From Rhynchopus sp. YZ270_cl-10 (Eukaryota > Euglenozoa > Diplonemea > Diplonemida > Diplonemidae), in assembly GCA_964035575.1 (NCBI GenBank), contig OZ037854.1, positions 62,001 through 126,000 on the forward strand: 64,000 nucleotides of DNA. Direction: 5' to 3'. This document shows positions 9,331 to 19,653 of the stretch, piece by piece. The notes below the pieces were generated by a model. The model did not search any database. It was not told where the DNA came from and worked only from the letters and a program-made list of their open reading frames with translations. Each line of letters starts with the position of its first letter. The first letter of the stretch is position 1. The translations under genes and the position numbers were made by a program.

Positions 9331-12300
9331 TCAAGAAAACTGCGGGGTGGAGATGGTGACAGCCCGGAGCACCTTCGCCACCTCGTCGTGGGACTGCTGT
9401 AAAGCGATGTCGAGTGGTGTCCGCCCGTTTGCGTCGTACGCATTTGGGTCGAAGCCGTAGTGGAGGAGGGGGGCGACTGCGTCGGGTCTGTTGCGCACGG
9501 AGGCGAGGTGGAGGGGGTAGTCTGGGAAGTCCTCCATGGTGAGCGACACACCGATGTGCTGCTCAAGGTGCATCACTGCTGGCAGGTCAGAGAGCTGCAT
9601 CGCCAGGTCCAATGCGTCCTCTGGGCGGTCGCTGCCGACAGCAGTCATCAACTTCACCACCGCGACACAGCCGCTCTTCACCGCTGCCAACAGCGGCGTG
9701 CACCCTTCGGCGTCCTTCAAGGACAGCACCTCCTCTGTGCACAGACACCGCATCACGTAGAGGCCTGCCTCGTCCCCAGCCATCGAGGCTATGCATGCGA
9801 ACAGCGCTTCAGCCTTTCCATCAGCGGTGGGCGGCATCGCCCCAGAGGAGAGCAGCACCCGGGCGCTGTCGGCGTGGCCCCGTTCGCAGGCAATTTGCAG
9901 AACCGTTTTTCCAGTTGAAGGTTCAACAACAGTAGCGGCACAGCCGCATTGCAAGATGCGCGCCGTCTGCGCACCGCTCACGAGGTTCTCGAGAAGGTGT
10001 TCAAAGAGAACGTCATACGACGCGCCAGCACGGATGAGCTGTCGTGACACAGACTCGACGTACCCTCCGTCATGCGACGTCAGTAACGTGCGCAACGTCC
10101 CAGAAGGGTCGGCACTCTGCTGCCACAGCTGGATGAGTCCGTCAGGCACGTCAATGTCGCTTCTGCTGATCATTCCTCGCAACGTTGCGGAGCACGCCTC
10201 CTTTTCAGACATCTGCTGCAACGTGATGCCAACCTGCGGACGGGTCACAAGCTCTTTCACTTGAAATGGGACCGGAGGGATAAGGTAGATCGGTACGCGA
10301 GAAAACCTGCTGCAGCGTTCAAGGGGCACTGCGGAGGTGCTGTGGATGGTGACCTGCGCGCCGTGGTCGGGGCTGCTGTTGGTGTGTGCAAAGGTGAAGC
10401 CGTTCCAGCGCACAGCGTCGCTTATGCGGAAGAGCGTCGCCCAGGGTGAGTCCTGTGGTGCAAGGTCACGGTACACAGTTGTCGTCTCTTCGGAACCACT
10501 GCGCAGCCTATCACAGAGGCGGTACAGTGCACCCACCAGGGGCATCAGCTTAGGGAGCATCCACGACCCAATGTCCACAGACACAACGTCGGTGCCCAGG
10601 GTGCACACCTCCTCGCCACTGCGGGTGATGCTGAACCGTGCGCCGGTCCACCGTGCGACCAGGTCGTTGCGCCGAAATGCCAGGCCCACCACATCACGCA
10701 CATCGGTGTTGCAGCAGGTGTAGCGTCCACCGTACTGCTGATGGGTGACGTCGACCACAGGTGTGGTCTCAGCGTTGAGACCTGCGTTGGCGATGGTGAC
10801 GGGTTGGTGTGGGTGTGGTGCGCAGTGGCGCTGCATGGAGTGCACGGTCTTGGTTGTGGTGTCGAGCATGTAGGCGGACTCCCCGGGGGAGGTCGTCAAC
10901 GCAAGAACGTAGACAACTTTCTTGTAGACAAGAACCTGCAGCCGCAAGACGCGCGCCAGCAGCGACGGGGAGCACTGCCTGTCGCGTGTCGCCTCCTCCA
11001 CCAGCTCCAGAATGCTCGCCCGCGCAACAGAAATGCTCCCAAAGCTGACCTCCGCATCCTGGTGCAGCACCTTCGCTGTGAGGCGGTGCAGCTCCCGCCG
11101 CTCCACATCACTCCCCTGCCAGGTGCTGCAACGCAGCTGCACACTACGCAGCTCTGGGTCAGAAAGGGGCAACACCTCCCACCGGTCGCGCTTTGTCGAC
11201 TCCGTGCACGGCAGACTGTGCACATACTCCACAATGTCCGAAGGAATCCATTGCGCGGGGTCCAGCCCTGCCACCGCCCAGAGCACAGTGTCATGGTACA
11301 GCGGACCGTTCATTGGGTTTGAGTAGCGCACCAGATCGACCTCCTCGAATGAGTAGTGCTCCACACCCCATGAGGTGTGTGCACGTGGTGTGTACATGGT
11401 GCCCCAGTCACTTCCGAGGGTGGTGTTCAGTGCGTCCGAGAGGAGAAGGGGTTCGTCTGCACCGGCATTTCGACGTACATGCTCTAGCTCGGTATCAGAG
11501 GCAACCAGAGTCCACACGTCTCCGTTGACTGAGACTGCCCAGGTCACAGCCTTGCACAGCGTGGTAGATGCCAGGTACGCAACCACCCCCAGGTCTCTGT
11601 GCAGGCCATTGAGTGCCCCCCGCTCCGACACAATGGCTGCATCATGTTCCAACACCGCAAGGTCACGTTTGTCCCAAAGCCTGCCAGGGAGGCCCTTCAC
11701 TGCTGCGAGGGATTGCAGGATTTCGGCTGCTGGGGTTGGTGGCACGATGTCGACAAGCCGGTACTCTGCTGCGTGCTTGACGTCCAGGGTGGGTGCCTCC
11801 TCTGCCGGTGATGGGGGCGGCTTTTCAACTGGGGAAGAGAACAGTGAGTGGCGTAGTGCCTTCCGCTCTGGGTCAGGGCTGGTCACCGGGTCTGTCTGGA
11901 CACCTTCGTCAACAGCGGTCTTCGGAATGTCGCGCATCGACTGTGCACGCGAGAGGTCCTTCATACTGCGGGCACTACGCTTGATGACGAAGCTGTCTTC
12001 GAGTTGAAGCGACGGCTTGCGTGCCACTGCCACCGGCGTGCCACTGTTTCTTCGGGACAGATTTATTGCTGAGCCACGCCTTGGGAGATGGACGTGGCCG
12101 TCCGAGTCGGTGCGGTGTGGATGTGGATGTGGGTGTGGGTGTCCCTCCATAGGGTAAACCGGTGGATCAGTGCTGGTCCCATGGTCGCGGACTGGGACAG
12201 AAGCGGAAACCCCAGTTTCAACAGTTAGGGCCCGTTTTGTCGCAAGCTTTGTCGCCATAATCATACGCACCGCTGCAACCTGCTGCCGCTTCTGATCCTC

Positions 12301-13533
12301 CGTGTCGCTGACAATACGGAGCGTCTTCTCGCTCTCCTCCTGAAGCCGTGTCTCGAGGACCGCCTTTTCTTCGGATAGGGTCTGCAACTTCGACTTCGCC
12401 TCTTCTGTTACGAGCTGCAACTTCTTCGACATTTTCTCCACCATCTTCTGCAGCTGTTTATACTGCTGCCTGGGGACCATTGTCTCCTTGAGCCGCTCGA
12501 TCTCGAAGAGCGCCTCCTGCAGAGCAGCGGTGTCGCCTGCGACGGACTTCTTCTTGGCAACAACGGTACTGCGGCGGCGTGTGGTGCGTGGGTTGGTACC
12601 GCGCCGTTGCGCTTGGACAGGTGTACCAGGCTCGCTTTCCTCGAAGGAGTACTTGGGCAGCCCCATGGGGTCGACATCCAGGCCGAATTCACTAGGTTCC
12701 AGCTCCTCGCATTCTTCGCTGTCCACGTTGTCCTCGACACTGCAGGTGTCGGTGGTGGCGTCAGCTCCGTCCGCACCATCTAGCGAGGCCTCCGTCTCAG
12801 CCACCTCACGCATAGGCACCTCCAGCCTGGTAGGCGACGCGACCTTCCCCTTCAGCACCGTGACGTCCTCCTCCAGCCGCCACACCAAGCTTGTCACCCC
12901 ATCAACCGTACTCCGCAGCAGCTCGCACTGCGCCTGGTACTCATGCTTCCACAACGCAAGGAAACGGTGAAACGGCGACCCCTCTGTGACCACCCGATCG
13001 AAGCATTGGTTCAGTACGCGAACCCTCTGTTCGCATGCGGGAAGACTGCTGACAACGTTGAGCGGGTCTTTGATGTCGCGCATCTGCTCGGGGCTGGGGA
13101 AGAGCGACAGCTCCGTGGCGAGGACACGCATGAGCTCTGTGATTGCAGTGGACTTCTGTTCGGTGTGGGCGACGCCGGCCTGGTGGCGGGCGGTTTCCAT
13201 AGGGGTAAGCTTGTTGAGCTTGCGTGTGACGGCCTTGCTGGTCTTCGAGCGGTAGGTCTTGGGCGGCTGTGGGGCACGGCCAGGCTGCAGGGGAGGGAAC
13301 ATATTGGAGCCGGTTCTGATGGCAGAGTCTGGTGGGTGTATTGTATTGCTCACGGAGGCGGCGGTGGTGGCTGTCTGTCCAAGGGTGGTGGTAGTGGTGG
13401 TCTTCACTCCCCCGTTCCGCTCATGAATGCTCCTCAGCAACGCCCGTTCCCGCTCGTTCCGCTCCTCATCCTCAAACAGAACCAAGGCCTGTTTCTTCTT
13501 CCCCACATCAATCCTGCGGCAGGGTACGTGCAT
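9331..13533 (-). CDS. Large coiled-coil and ankyrin-repeat protein, 1,400 residues
   Basis: One uninterrupted frame. The N-terminal about 130 residues are basic and Ser/Thr-rich. A charged, low-complexity part follows, then a clear coiled coil at about residues 330-430 (FEIERLKETMVPRQQYKQLQ onward). A His-Pro alternating run lies near residue 470. A central region of about 500 residues (about 590-1130) has no domain I recognise. The last about 250 residues contain ankyrin-type repeats (GKTVLQIACERGHADSARVL, GCTPLLAAVKSGCVAVVKLM, NGRTPLDIALQQSHDEVAKV). Ankyrin plus coiled coil suggests a scaffold or cytoskeletal adaptor; that is inference. Confidence 0.8.
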   Translation of the reverse strand: MHVPCRRIDVGKKKQALVLFEDEERNERERALLRSIHERNGGVKTTTTTTLGQTATTAASVSNTIHPPDSAIRTGSNMFPPLQPGRAPQPPKTYRSKTSKAVTRKLNKLTPMETARHQAGVAHTEQKSTAITELMRVLATELSLFPSPEQMRDIKDPLNVVSSLPACEQRVRVLNQCFDRVVTEGSPFHRFLALWKHEYQAQCELLRSTVDGVTSLVWRLEEDVTVLKGKVASPTRLEVPMREVAETEASLDGADGADATTDTCSVEDNVDSEECEELEPSEFGLDVDPMGLPKYSFEESEPGTPVQAQRRGTNPRTTRRRSTVVAKKKSVAGDTAALQEALFEIERLKETMVPRQQYKQLQKMVEKMSKKLQLVTEEAKSKLQTLSEEKAVLETRLQEESEKTLRIVSDTEDQKRQQVAAVRMIMATKLATKRALTVETGVSASVPVRDHGTSTDPPVYPMEGHPHPHPHPHRTDSDGHVHLPRRGSAINLSRRNSGTPVAVARKPSLQLEDSFVIKRSARSMKDLSRAQSMRDIPKTAVDEGVQTDPVTSPDPERKALRHSLFSSPVEKPPPSPAEEAPTLDVKHAAEYRLVDIVPPTPAAEILQSLAAVKGLPGRLWDKRDLAVLEHDAAIVSERGALNGLHRDLGVVAYLASTTLCKAVTWAVSVNGDVWTLVASDTELEHVRRNAGADEPLLLSDALNTTLGSDWGTMYTPRAHTSWGVEHYSFEEVDLVRYSNPMNGPLYHDTVLWAVAGLDPAQWIPSDIVEYVHSLPCTESTKRDRWEVLPLSDPELRSVQLRCSTWQGSDVERRELHRLTAKVLHQDAEVSFGSISVARASILELVEEATRDRQCSPSLLARVLRLQVLVYKKVVYVLALTTSPGESAYMLDTTTKTVHSMQRHCAPHPHQPVTIANAGLNAETTPVVDVTHQQYGGRYTCCNTDVRDVVGLAFRRNDLVARWTGARFSITRSGEEVCTLGTDVVSVDIGSWMLPKLMPLVGALYRLCDRLRSGSEETTTVYRDLAPQDSPWATLFRISDAVRWNGFTFAHTNSSPDHGAQVTIHSTSAVPLERCSRFSRVPIYLIPPVPFQVKELVTRPQVGITLQQMSEKEACSATLRGMISRSDIDVPDGLIQLWQQSADPSGTLRTLLTSHDGGYVESVSRQLIRAGASYDVLFEHLLENLVSGAQTARILQCGCAATVVEPSTGKTVLQIACERGHADSARVLLSSGAMPPTADGKAEALFACIASMAGDEAGLYVMRCLCTEEVLSLKDAEGCTPLLAAVKSGCVAVVKLMTAVGSDRPEDALDLAMQLSDLPAVMHLEQHIGVSLTMEDFPDYPLHLASVRNRPDAVAPLLHYGFDPNAYDANGRTPLDIALQQSHDEVAKVLRAVTISTPQFS

Positions 13534-14101
13534 TGTGTTCTATGCTGCACCTAGGCGAGCTTTTTACGACATAAAAAAAAATGTTTTGTTTTGGCCTGCA
13601 TCGAAGGTGTAGGTAAGAGTGAGGAGGAAGAGGGGGAAGAAGGACTTCGTATCAGGGGGGTCGTTCTTTTTGGCTGTGACGTACAAGGGGAAGGAGGAGA
13701 GACTTTGGGACTATGCCCAATGTGGGGTACGTGGTTTGAACGAGTCATCAACAGTCAAAAAATGCACAAAAATACCTTTTGTTTTTGGGTGGAATAATTC
13801 AGAAGCAGGCATGGAAAGGTGATGGGGAAAAGGCTCAACTGCCACATAGTGGGGGAAATGTGCGTTGCCTGTAATCCTTCGAAGTGACAAAGGGGGTGGC
13901 GCTTCCGTTTGGCGTAGAACAACACACTAAAACTCTTGAGAAACAGACGCCAGCGAGACCCGGTGTCTCTCTTCTTCCTTGTATGCTACAGACAAGCATG
14001 GCTACTGCAGTCTAGAATGTGCGTACACTGCGAACCCTTTCCCACCCTCTCTCTCCATGGTCTTCGATACAAAAAAAAAAAAAAAATTGTAAGAATGTAC
14101 A
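13534..14101. other. Intergenic stretch without a recognised feature
   Basis: AT-rich DNA upstream of the ankyrin protein. Short frames exist on both strands but show homopolymer-driven composition and no motif. Nothing is called here. Confidence 0.5.
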
Positions 14102-14782
14102 CAGGGTTCTAGGTCGAAATAAAAAAAAACGGAAACGGAAAAGGTGCTGCAAAAAAAAAAAAATTTCCGCGCTGCGCGCGGAAAATGTACCACCCCACAA
14201 CAGCCTCAAAAAATCATTACTCCAACGACAACGATGCTACCCATCCAAGAATGTGTGGCACGAAAGAATCGTGCGCTTATCAGTAACCTCAGTACATTTA
14301 CAAAAAGAAACGACGCTCATGACACCCAAAGGTTCGTGGCGAAGCCACGGTACGCAACATTTCAAAAAAAATCACTTAAAATTGCACATTTTTACTGACA
14401 AACTATGTCATGGGAAAGGGTGAGTTGCAATCTTGCGCCGCAGGCGCACGGTACGCTACTTTTTTGCTTTCGCTTCGCTGTATGCTTCCTTTTCCTTCGG
14501 CGTTTGACCACTTGAGTCGAGTTCTCCCACGGTGTGCCCTTGAGCCCCCTCGGGTTTCGCGAGCGCTTTCCTTCTGAATGCGAGCATTTTTGTATGGGAA
14601 ATTGAGATTTTGGGTAGCAAAAAATTCTGTTGTGAGCTGAGTGTAGGAGGGACCCCCGTTACTGGGATTTTTTTCTTTGGGGGGACCCAAAAAAAATCCC
14701 CCCCCCAAAAAAAAAAAAAAAAAAATCCGAATTTAACGGAAAAGGTGCCGCACCTTTTCCGTTCCCTATACCTAGGACCCTG
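14102..14782. mobile_element. Non-autonomous hAT-like element (shared internal modules)
   Basis: 681 bp with inverted termini CAGGGTTCTAGGT and CAGGGTCCTAGGT. The flanking 8-mers match at only 5 of 8 positions, so the copy is probably old. It carries, in reverse, the internal modules seen in the elements at 26395, 44121 and 48536: the CCTGCGGCGCA palindrome and the GCGTACCGTGGCTTCGC block. No transposase. Confidence 0.6.
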
Positions 14783-14950
14783 GATGAACCTAAGATTGCG
14801 GCATCATCCCAAAATGCACTATAACACTATCGGATAAAAAAACACACGACAAAAAAAAAAAAAACAAGAATAACACACTTTTGTAACATAACAAGAAGAA
14901 GAAAATTGGGAAGATGGGATCCATCATGTTTTGCCAATCACATGCCTAAC

Positions 14951-15517
14951 CTACTTTCCATGGCAGGAGCTGTCCGGGTGGGACAGCGACCACTCGAGGG
15001 AGGCATCGTTGGCGAGCATCTTGCGGGCGACGAGGAGGAGGCCCTTGTAGTTCATCCCGTGGTCACCGAGGGCACCGTTGATCTCTGAGATGGAGAAGGC
15101 ACGGAGCATGGTGCGGTTCGCGCCCTGGGAGGCGTTCTGGTAGATGAGGAAGTTGAGGGTGTCTCTGTAGGGGCCAGACGTGACGAGGGTGCCGTCGGGC
15201 ATGGGGGAGGTGTGGTAAGCCTGGCCCAGGTAGTTGTAGGGGTACACCTCGGGCTGGGGGAACTTCTCCGTGCCAAAGGTGCCGTCAGCAGTCGTGGTCA
15301 GCGCAAAGCGTCCGTCAGGACCCCCCTTCTCCAGCGCGTTGAGCAGCCCCTGGTTCACCTGTGCCGCAGTTGTCTGAGCGGAGAAAAGAAACTCCAGCCT
15401 GCAGCATGCAACGCCACAGCTTCCAAGGTCCATGTTCTGGCAGTCAGGGTCCGTCGCAGGGCCGCCGTTGCAGGCAAGTGCTACTGCAGCACAGCTGGCA
15501 AGGAGGAAGGTTCTCAT
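14951..15517 (-). CDS. Small secreted protein, paralogue A
   Basis: 188 residues. A signal peptide (MRTFLLASCAAVALAC) leads into a Cys-rich start (DLGSCGVACC) and a single compact domain containing YHTSPMPDGTLVTSGPYRDT, MNYKG and a closing SHPDSSC. Its neighbour at 17675 has the same plan, so the two are tandem duplicates. Conserved Cys residues suggest disulphide bonds outside the cytosol. I do not recognise the family. The start is fixed by the signal peptide, with CAAAG immediately before the ATG. Confidence 0.8.
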   Translation of the reverse strand: MRTFLLASCAAVALACNGGPATDPDCQNMDLGSCGVACCRLEFLFSAQTTAAQVNQGLLNALEKGGPDGRFALTTTADGTFGTEKFPQPEVYPYNYLGQAYHTSPMPDGTLVTSGPYRDTLNFLIYQNASQGANRTMLRAFSISEINGALGDHGMNYKGLLLVARKMLANDASLEWSLSHPDSSCHGK

Positions 15518-15642
15518 CTTTGGAGGTGTGTCGTGCTGTTTGATGTGGTTGGGATAGAGTGAAGGGGGTTAGTACATAAAAGAACATAAAAAGAATGAAT
15601 CGGGAGAAGGGGGTATTGACAAAGTGTAGTGAAGGGGGGGTA

Positions 15643-16894
15643 TAGGGGGTTCCACCAAAGGCGTTTTGCTGTCCAAAACCCATTTTTTTGAAATTTCGGT
15701 GAAGAAACCCACTAAAATGGGCGTGCCTGGCCGCAAATCGCCCTGGGGATCACCCATATATCCCAATAAACCACCTGACGACCTTCACAGAGCATTTCTT
15801 GTCCAAAAAAAATCGATTTTTTGTGAAAAAAAGCCCCAAAACTGCGTAACGCTCGCGTAACGCTTGGTGACCAAAATTTTACACTTGCCAAGAAATTTCT
15901 CCAGTCAGACAAAACTCCTTCTAAACACCCGAAAAACACCTCAGTCCACATCTTCTGGGGTCCTGGGGTGGAAATGGATGGTTTTTGCAGCTTTTAGGGG
16001 TCCTGGGAGGGTCCCAGCCGTATTCATGAGGGACGGAACCGCTAAAAATGCCCGAAATTACCTCTTTTTTAGGGTGCTTTTTCACCTTAAAAATTCAAAA
16101 AAAAAGTGCTCAGACAATCACAGAAGTGTCCAAACCCCCTCGGAACTACTCGCCAGACCCCCTGCGGGGTGGAGAATCATATTTGTGATCACTTTTTGGG
16201 CTATTTTGCCCATAATAACCTCATGTTACACTTATGTTACACTTGTCCCAATATAGCCTAAAATACCCCATTTTGGGACAAGTGAGGCACAAGTGAGGCA
16301 CGGGGTTATTTTGGGCAAAATAGCCCAAAAAGTGATCACAAATATGATTCTCCACCCCGCAGGGGGTCTGGCGAGTAGTTCCGAGGGGGTTTGGACACTT
16401 CTGTGATTGTCTGAGCACTTTTTTTTGAATTTTTAAGGTGAAAAAGCACCCTAAAAAAGAGGTAATTTCGGGCATTTTTAGCGGTTCCGTCCCTCATGAA
16501 TACGGCTGGGACCCTCCCAGGACCCCTAAAAGCTGCAAAAACCATACATTTCCACCCCAGGACCCCAGAAGATGTGGACTGAGGTGTTTTTCGGGTGTTT
16601 AGAAGGAGTTTTGTCTGATTGGGGAAATTTCTTGGCAAGTGTAAAATTTTGGCCCCCAAGCGTTACGCGAGCGTTACGCAGTTTTGGGGTTTTTTTTCAC
16701 AAAAAATCGATTTTTTTTTTGGACAAGAAATGCTCTGTTAAGGTCGTCAGGTGGTTTATTGGGATATATGGGTGATCCCCAGGGCGATTTGCGGCCAGGC
16801 ACGCCCATTTTAGTGGGTTTCTTCACCGAAATTTCAAAAAAATGGGTTTTGGACAGCAAGTCCTTAAGGATTTCCTTATACGTGGAACCCCCTA
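15643..16894. mobile_element. 1.25-kb foldback element (two about 600-bp inverted arms)
   Basis: The two halves are near-perfect reverse complements around a centre at about 16262. The outermost match is TAGGGGGTTCCAC at 15643-15655 against its complement at 16882-16894. A short non-matching stretch follows, then the arms run almost unbroken to a spacer of roughly 50 bp. TA at both ends may be a target duplication. It lies between the two secreted-protein paralogues and has no coding capacity. Confidence 0.85.
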
Positions 16895-17674
16895 AAGGGG
16901 GGGTATGCGCGTTTGCATTTTCTTTTTCCTTTTCCCCCTTTTTTTGGCACCTTCACAACCAACAGCCCATTTATTTTGCCAATGCACACTGGATTGACGC
17001 GAAGAAGGTTTCGCGCACGTCTTTTGTTGGCAAAATGTCACTAAGAACACAACAAAGAAAGAAAAACTTGCCGTAACTCAACGATACATCTGCCCCTCTG
17101 CACATCCCCATCCACAATGCAAACATGAAGGGGAATGGGCAGATCACAAATCGAAGGTACTGCCAAATAAAGAAACATACGATGCAGGTGAGAATACATA
17201 GTCACAAGTTAGGTATCCTGTTACGTCAAAAAAGGAAAAGACAGGTGAAAAGAAAAGCAAATGTTTATGCGAAACGCCGCACAGCCTTTGGTCTTTTTTG
17301 GTCTTTCACAAAAAACAATAATACAACACACCACGCTAGTTGTTACAAGAATTGAACACACGGCATCGCCCCCTCACTCTTTTTTAAAAAACCTCGGTAG
17401 CAGTGCTGACCACACTCAAAGGAGTTAAGTCTCTACACCAGAAAAAAAATGGAGAAAAGCTTTTGCAAAAAGATAAACAATAAGCCTCGCAGTGCTTAGT
17501 CATCCTTAAAAAACGTTCGCTTTATTCGGTAACTCACATTCGGCTCTATGCCATCAACTTTTTACTTTTTTTTTTTACTTTTTTTCCCCCAACATTCTCA
17601 CAACGAGCCGTCTACAGCAGGTGTTTTAGTTTGGTCACAAAAAAACATTGTTTCGCAAACACAGTCATATGGAT
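16895..17674. other. Intergenic DNA with a degenerate family 2 element
   Basis: AT-rich. The only structured feature is a family 2-like element at about 17470-17505, whose minus-strand start reads GATGACTAAGC; the usual GT is therefore GA here while the CTAAGC hairpin is kept. No gene seen. Confidence 0.5.
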
Positions 17675-18229
17675 TTAAGCAGATTTGGCTGGTGGGCAAG
17701 AGGTGTCCGGGTGGGACATGGTCCACTCATGCTTGTCCACCTTGCGCATCACCTGCATGATACCCTTGTAGTTCATGCTGTTGTCACCCAGCGCACCGTT
17801 GATGTCCGACACGGAGAAGCCACGGAGAAGCGTTCTGTTGTTGTCGGCACCGTCCTGGTAGATGACGAAGTTGATGGTGTCTCTGTAGGGGCCGGACTTG
17901 ACGAGAGTGCCGTCGGGGAAGGGGGAGGTGTGGTAAGCCTGGCCCACTGCGTACCACGGGTAGGCACCGTCGTAGGTGGTGAAGCCGAAGGTGCCGCCGG
18001 CAGTTGTCTGCAGTGCGTAGCGTCCGTCGGGGCCACCGTCCTTGAGTGCATCCTGCACAGCCCAACGCACGTCAGAAGGGCTGGTCCCGTGCGGGAAAGA
18101 AAACTCCAGCTTGCAGCACGCAACGCCACAGCTTCCAAGGTCTCTGTTCTGGCAGTCAGGGTCCGTCGCAGGGCCACCGTTGCAGGCAAGTGCTACTGCA
18201 GCACAGCTGGCAAGGAGGAAGGTTCTCAT
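17675..18229 (-). CDS. Small secreted protein, paralogue B
   Basis: 184 residues, a duplicate of the gene at 14951. The first 28 residues, signal peptide plus CNGGPATDPDCQN, are the same and the 5' coding DNA is almost unchanged. The rest has diverged while keeping YHTSPFPDGTLVKSGPYRDT, INGALGD, MNYKG and SHPDTSC. Conserved leader and drifted mature domain suggest either selection for a new target or gene conversion of the 5' end. A long CT-rich tract followed by TTTTTTAG lies just before the ATG, a strong splice-acceptor-like context. Function not recognised. Confidence 0.8.
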   Translation of the reverse strand: MRTFLLASCAAVALACNGGPATDPDCQNRDLGSCGVACCKLEFSFPHGTSPSDVRWAVQDALKDGGPDGRYALQTTAGGTFGFTTYDGAYPWYAVGQAYHTSPFPDGTLVKSGPYRDTINFVIYQDGADNNRTLLRGFSVSDINGALGDNSMNYKGIMQVMRKVDKHEWTMSHPDTSCPPAKSA

Positions 18230-18530
18230 TTTTTGTGTAATTTTTTTCTAAAAAAGATGGTGTGTGAGGAGAGAGAGGAGAGAGGAGAGGAGGAGAATCA
18301 GAGGGGTGGGGGGGAAAAGAAGGCCGTTTTTATTCATACCCCAAAAAAGCAAAATTAAGAAAGAAAAAACCCCCAAACCTACCCTCGCTGGTTTTCTTTT
18401 TAAAAAATTTGCTCTCCCTTCCCAGTTTTTTTTATCACCCAATTATGCAAAAAAAAACCCGGCAAAAGAGGGGAGTGATTTTTTTGTTTTTTTTTGTTTT
18501 TTTTTGAAAATGTTTTTTATGTCCGTAGTC

Positions 18531-19653
<1,123 letters not shown>

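Noticed and set aside
9176-9334. 53-residue extension of WD40 copy 4
   Set aside because: It is AT-rich spacer sequence, absent from the other copies, and would bury the signal peptide.
9331-13533. Plus-strand frames inside the ankyrin gene (for example 11375-12007)
   Set aside because: Shadow frames on the opposite strand of one long uninterrupted gene; no start context or motif.
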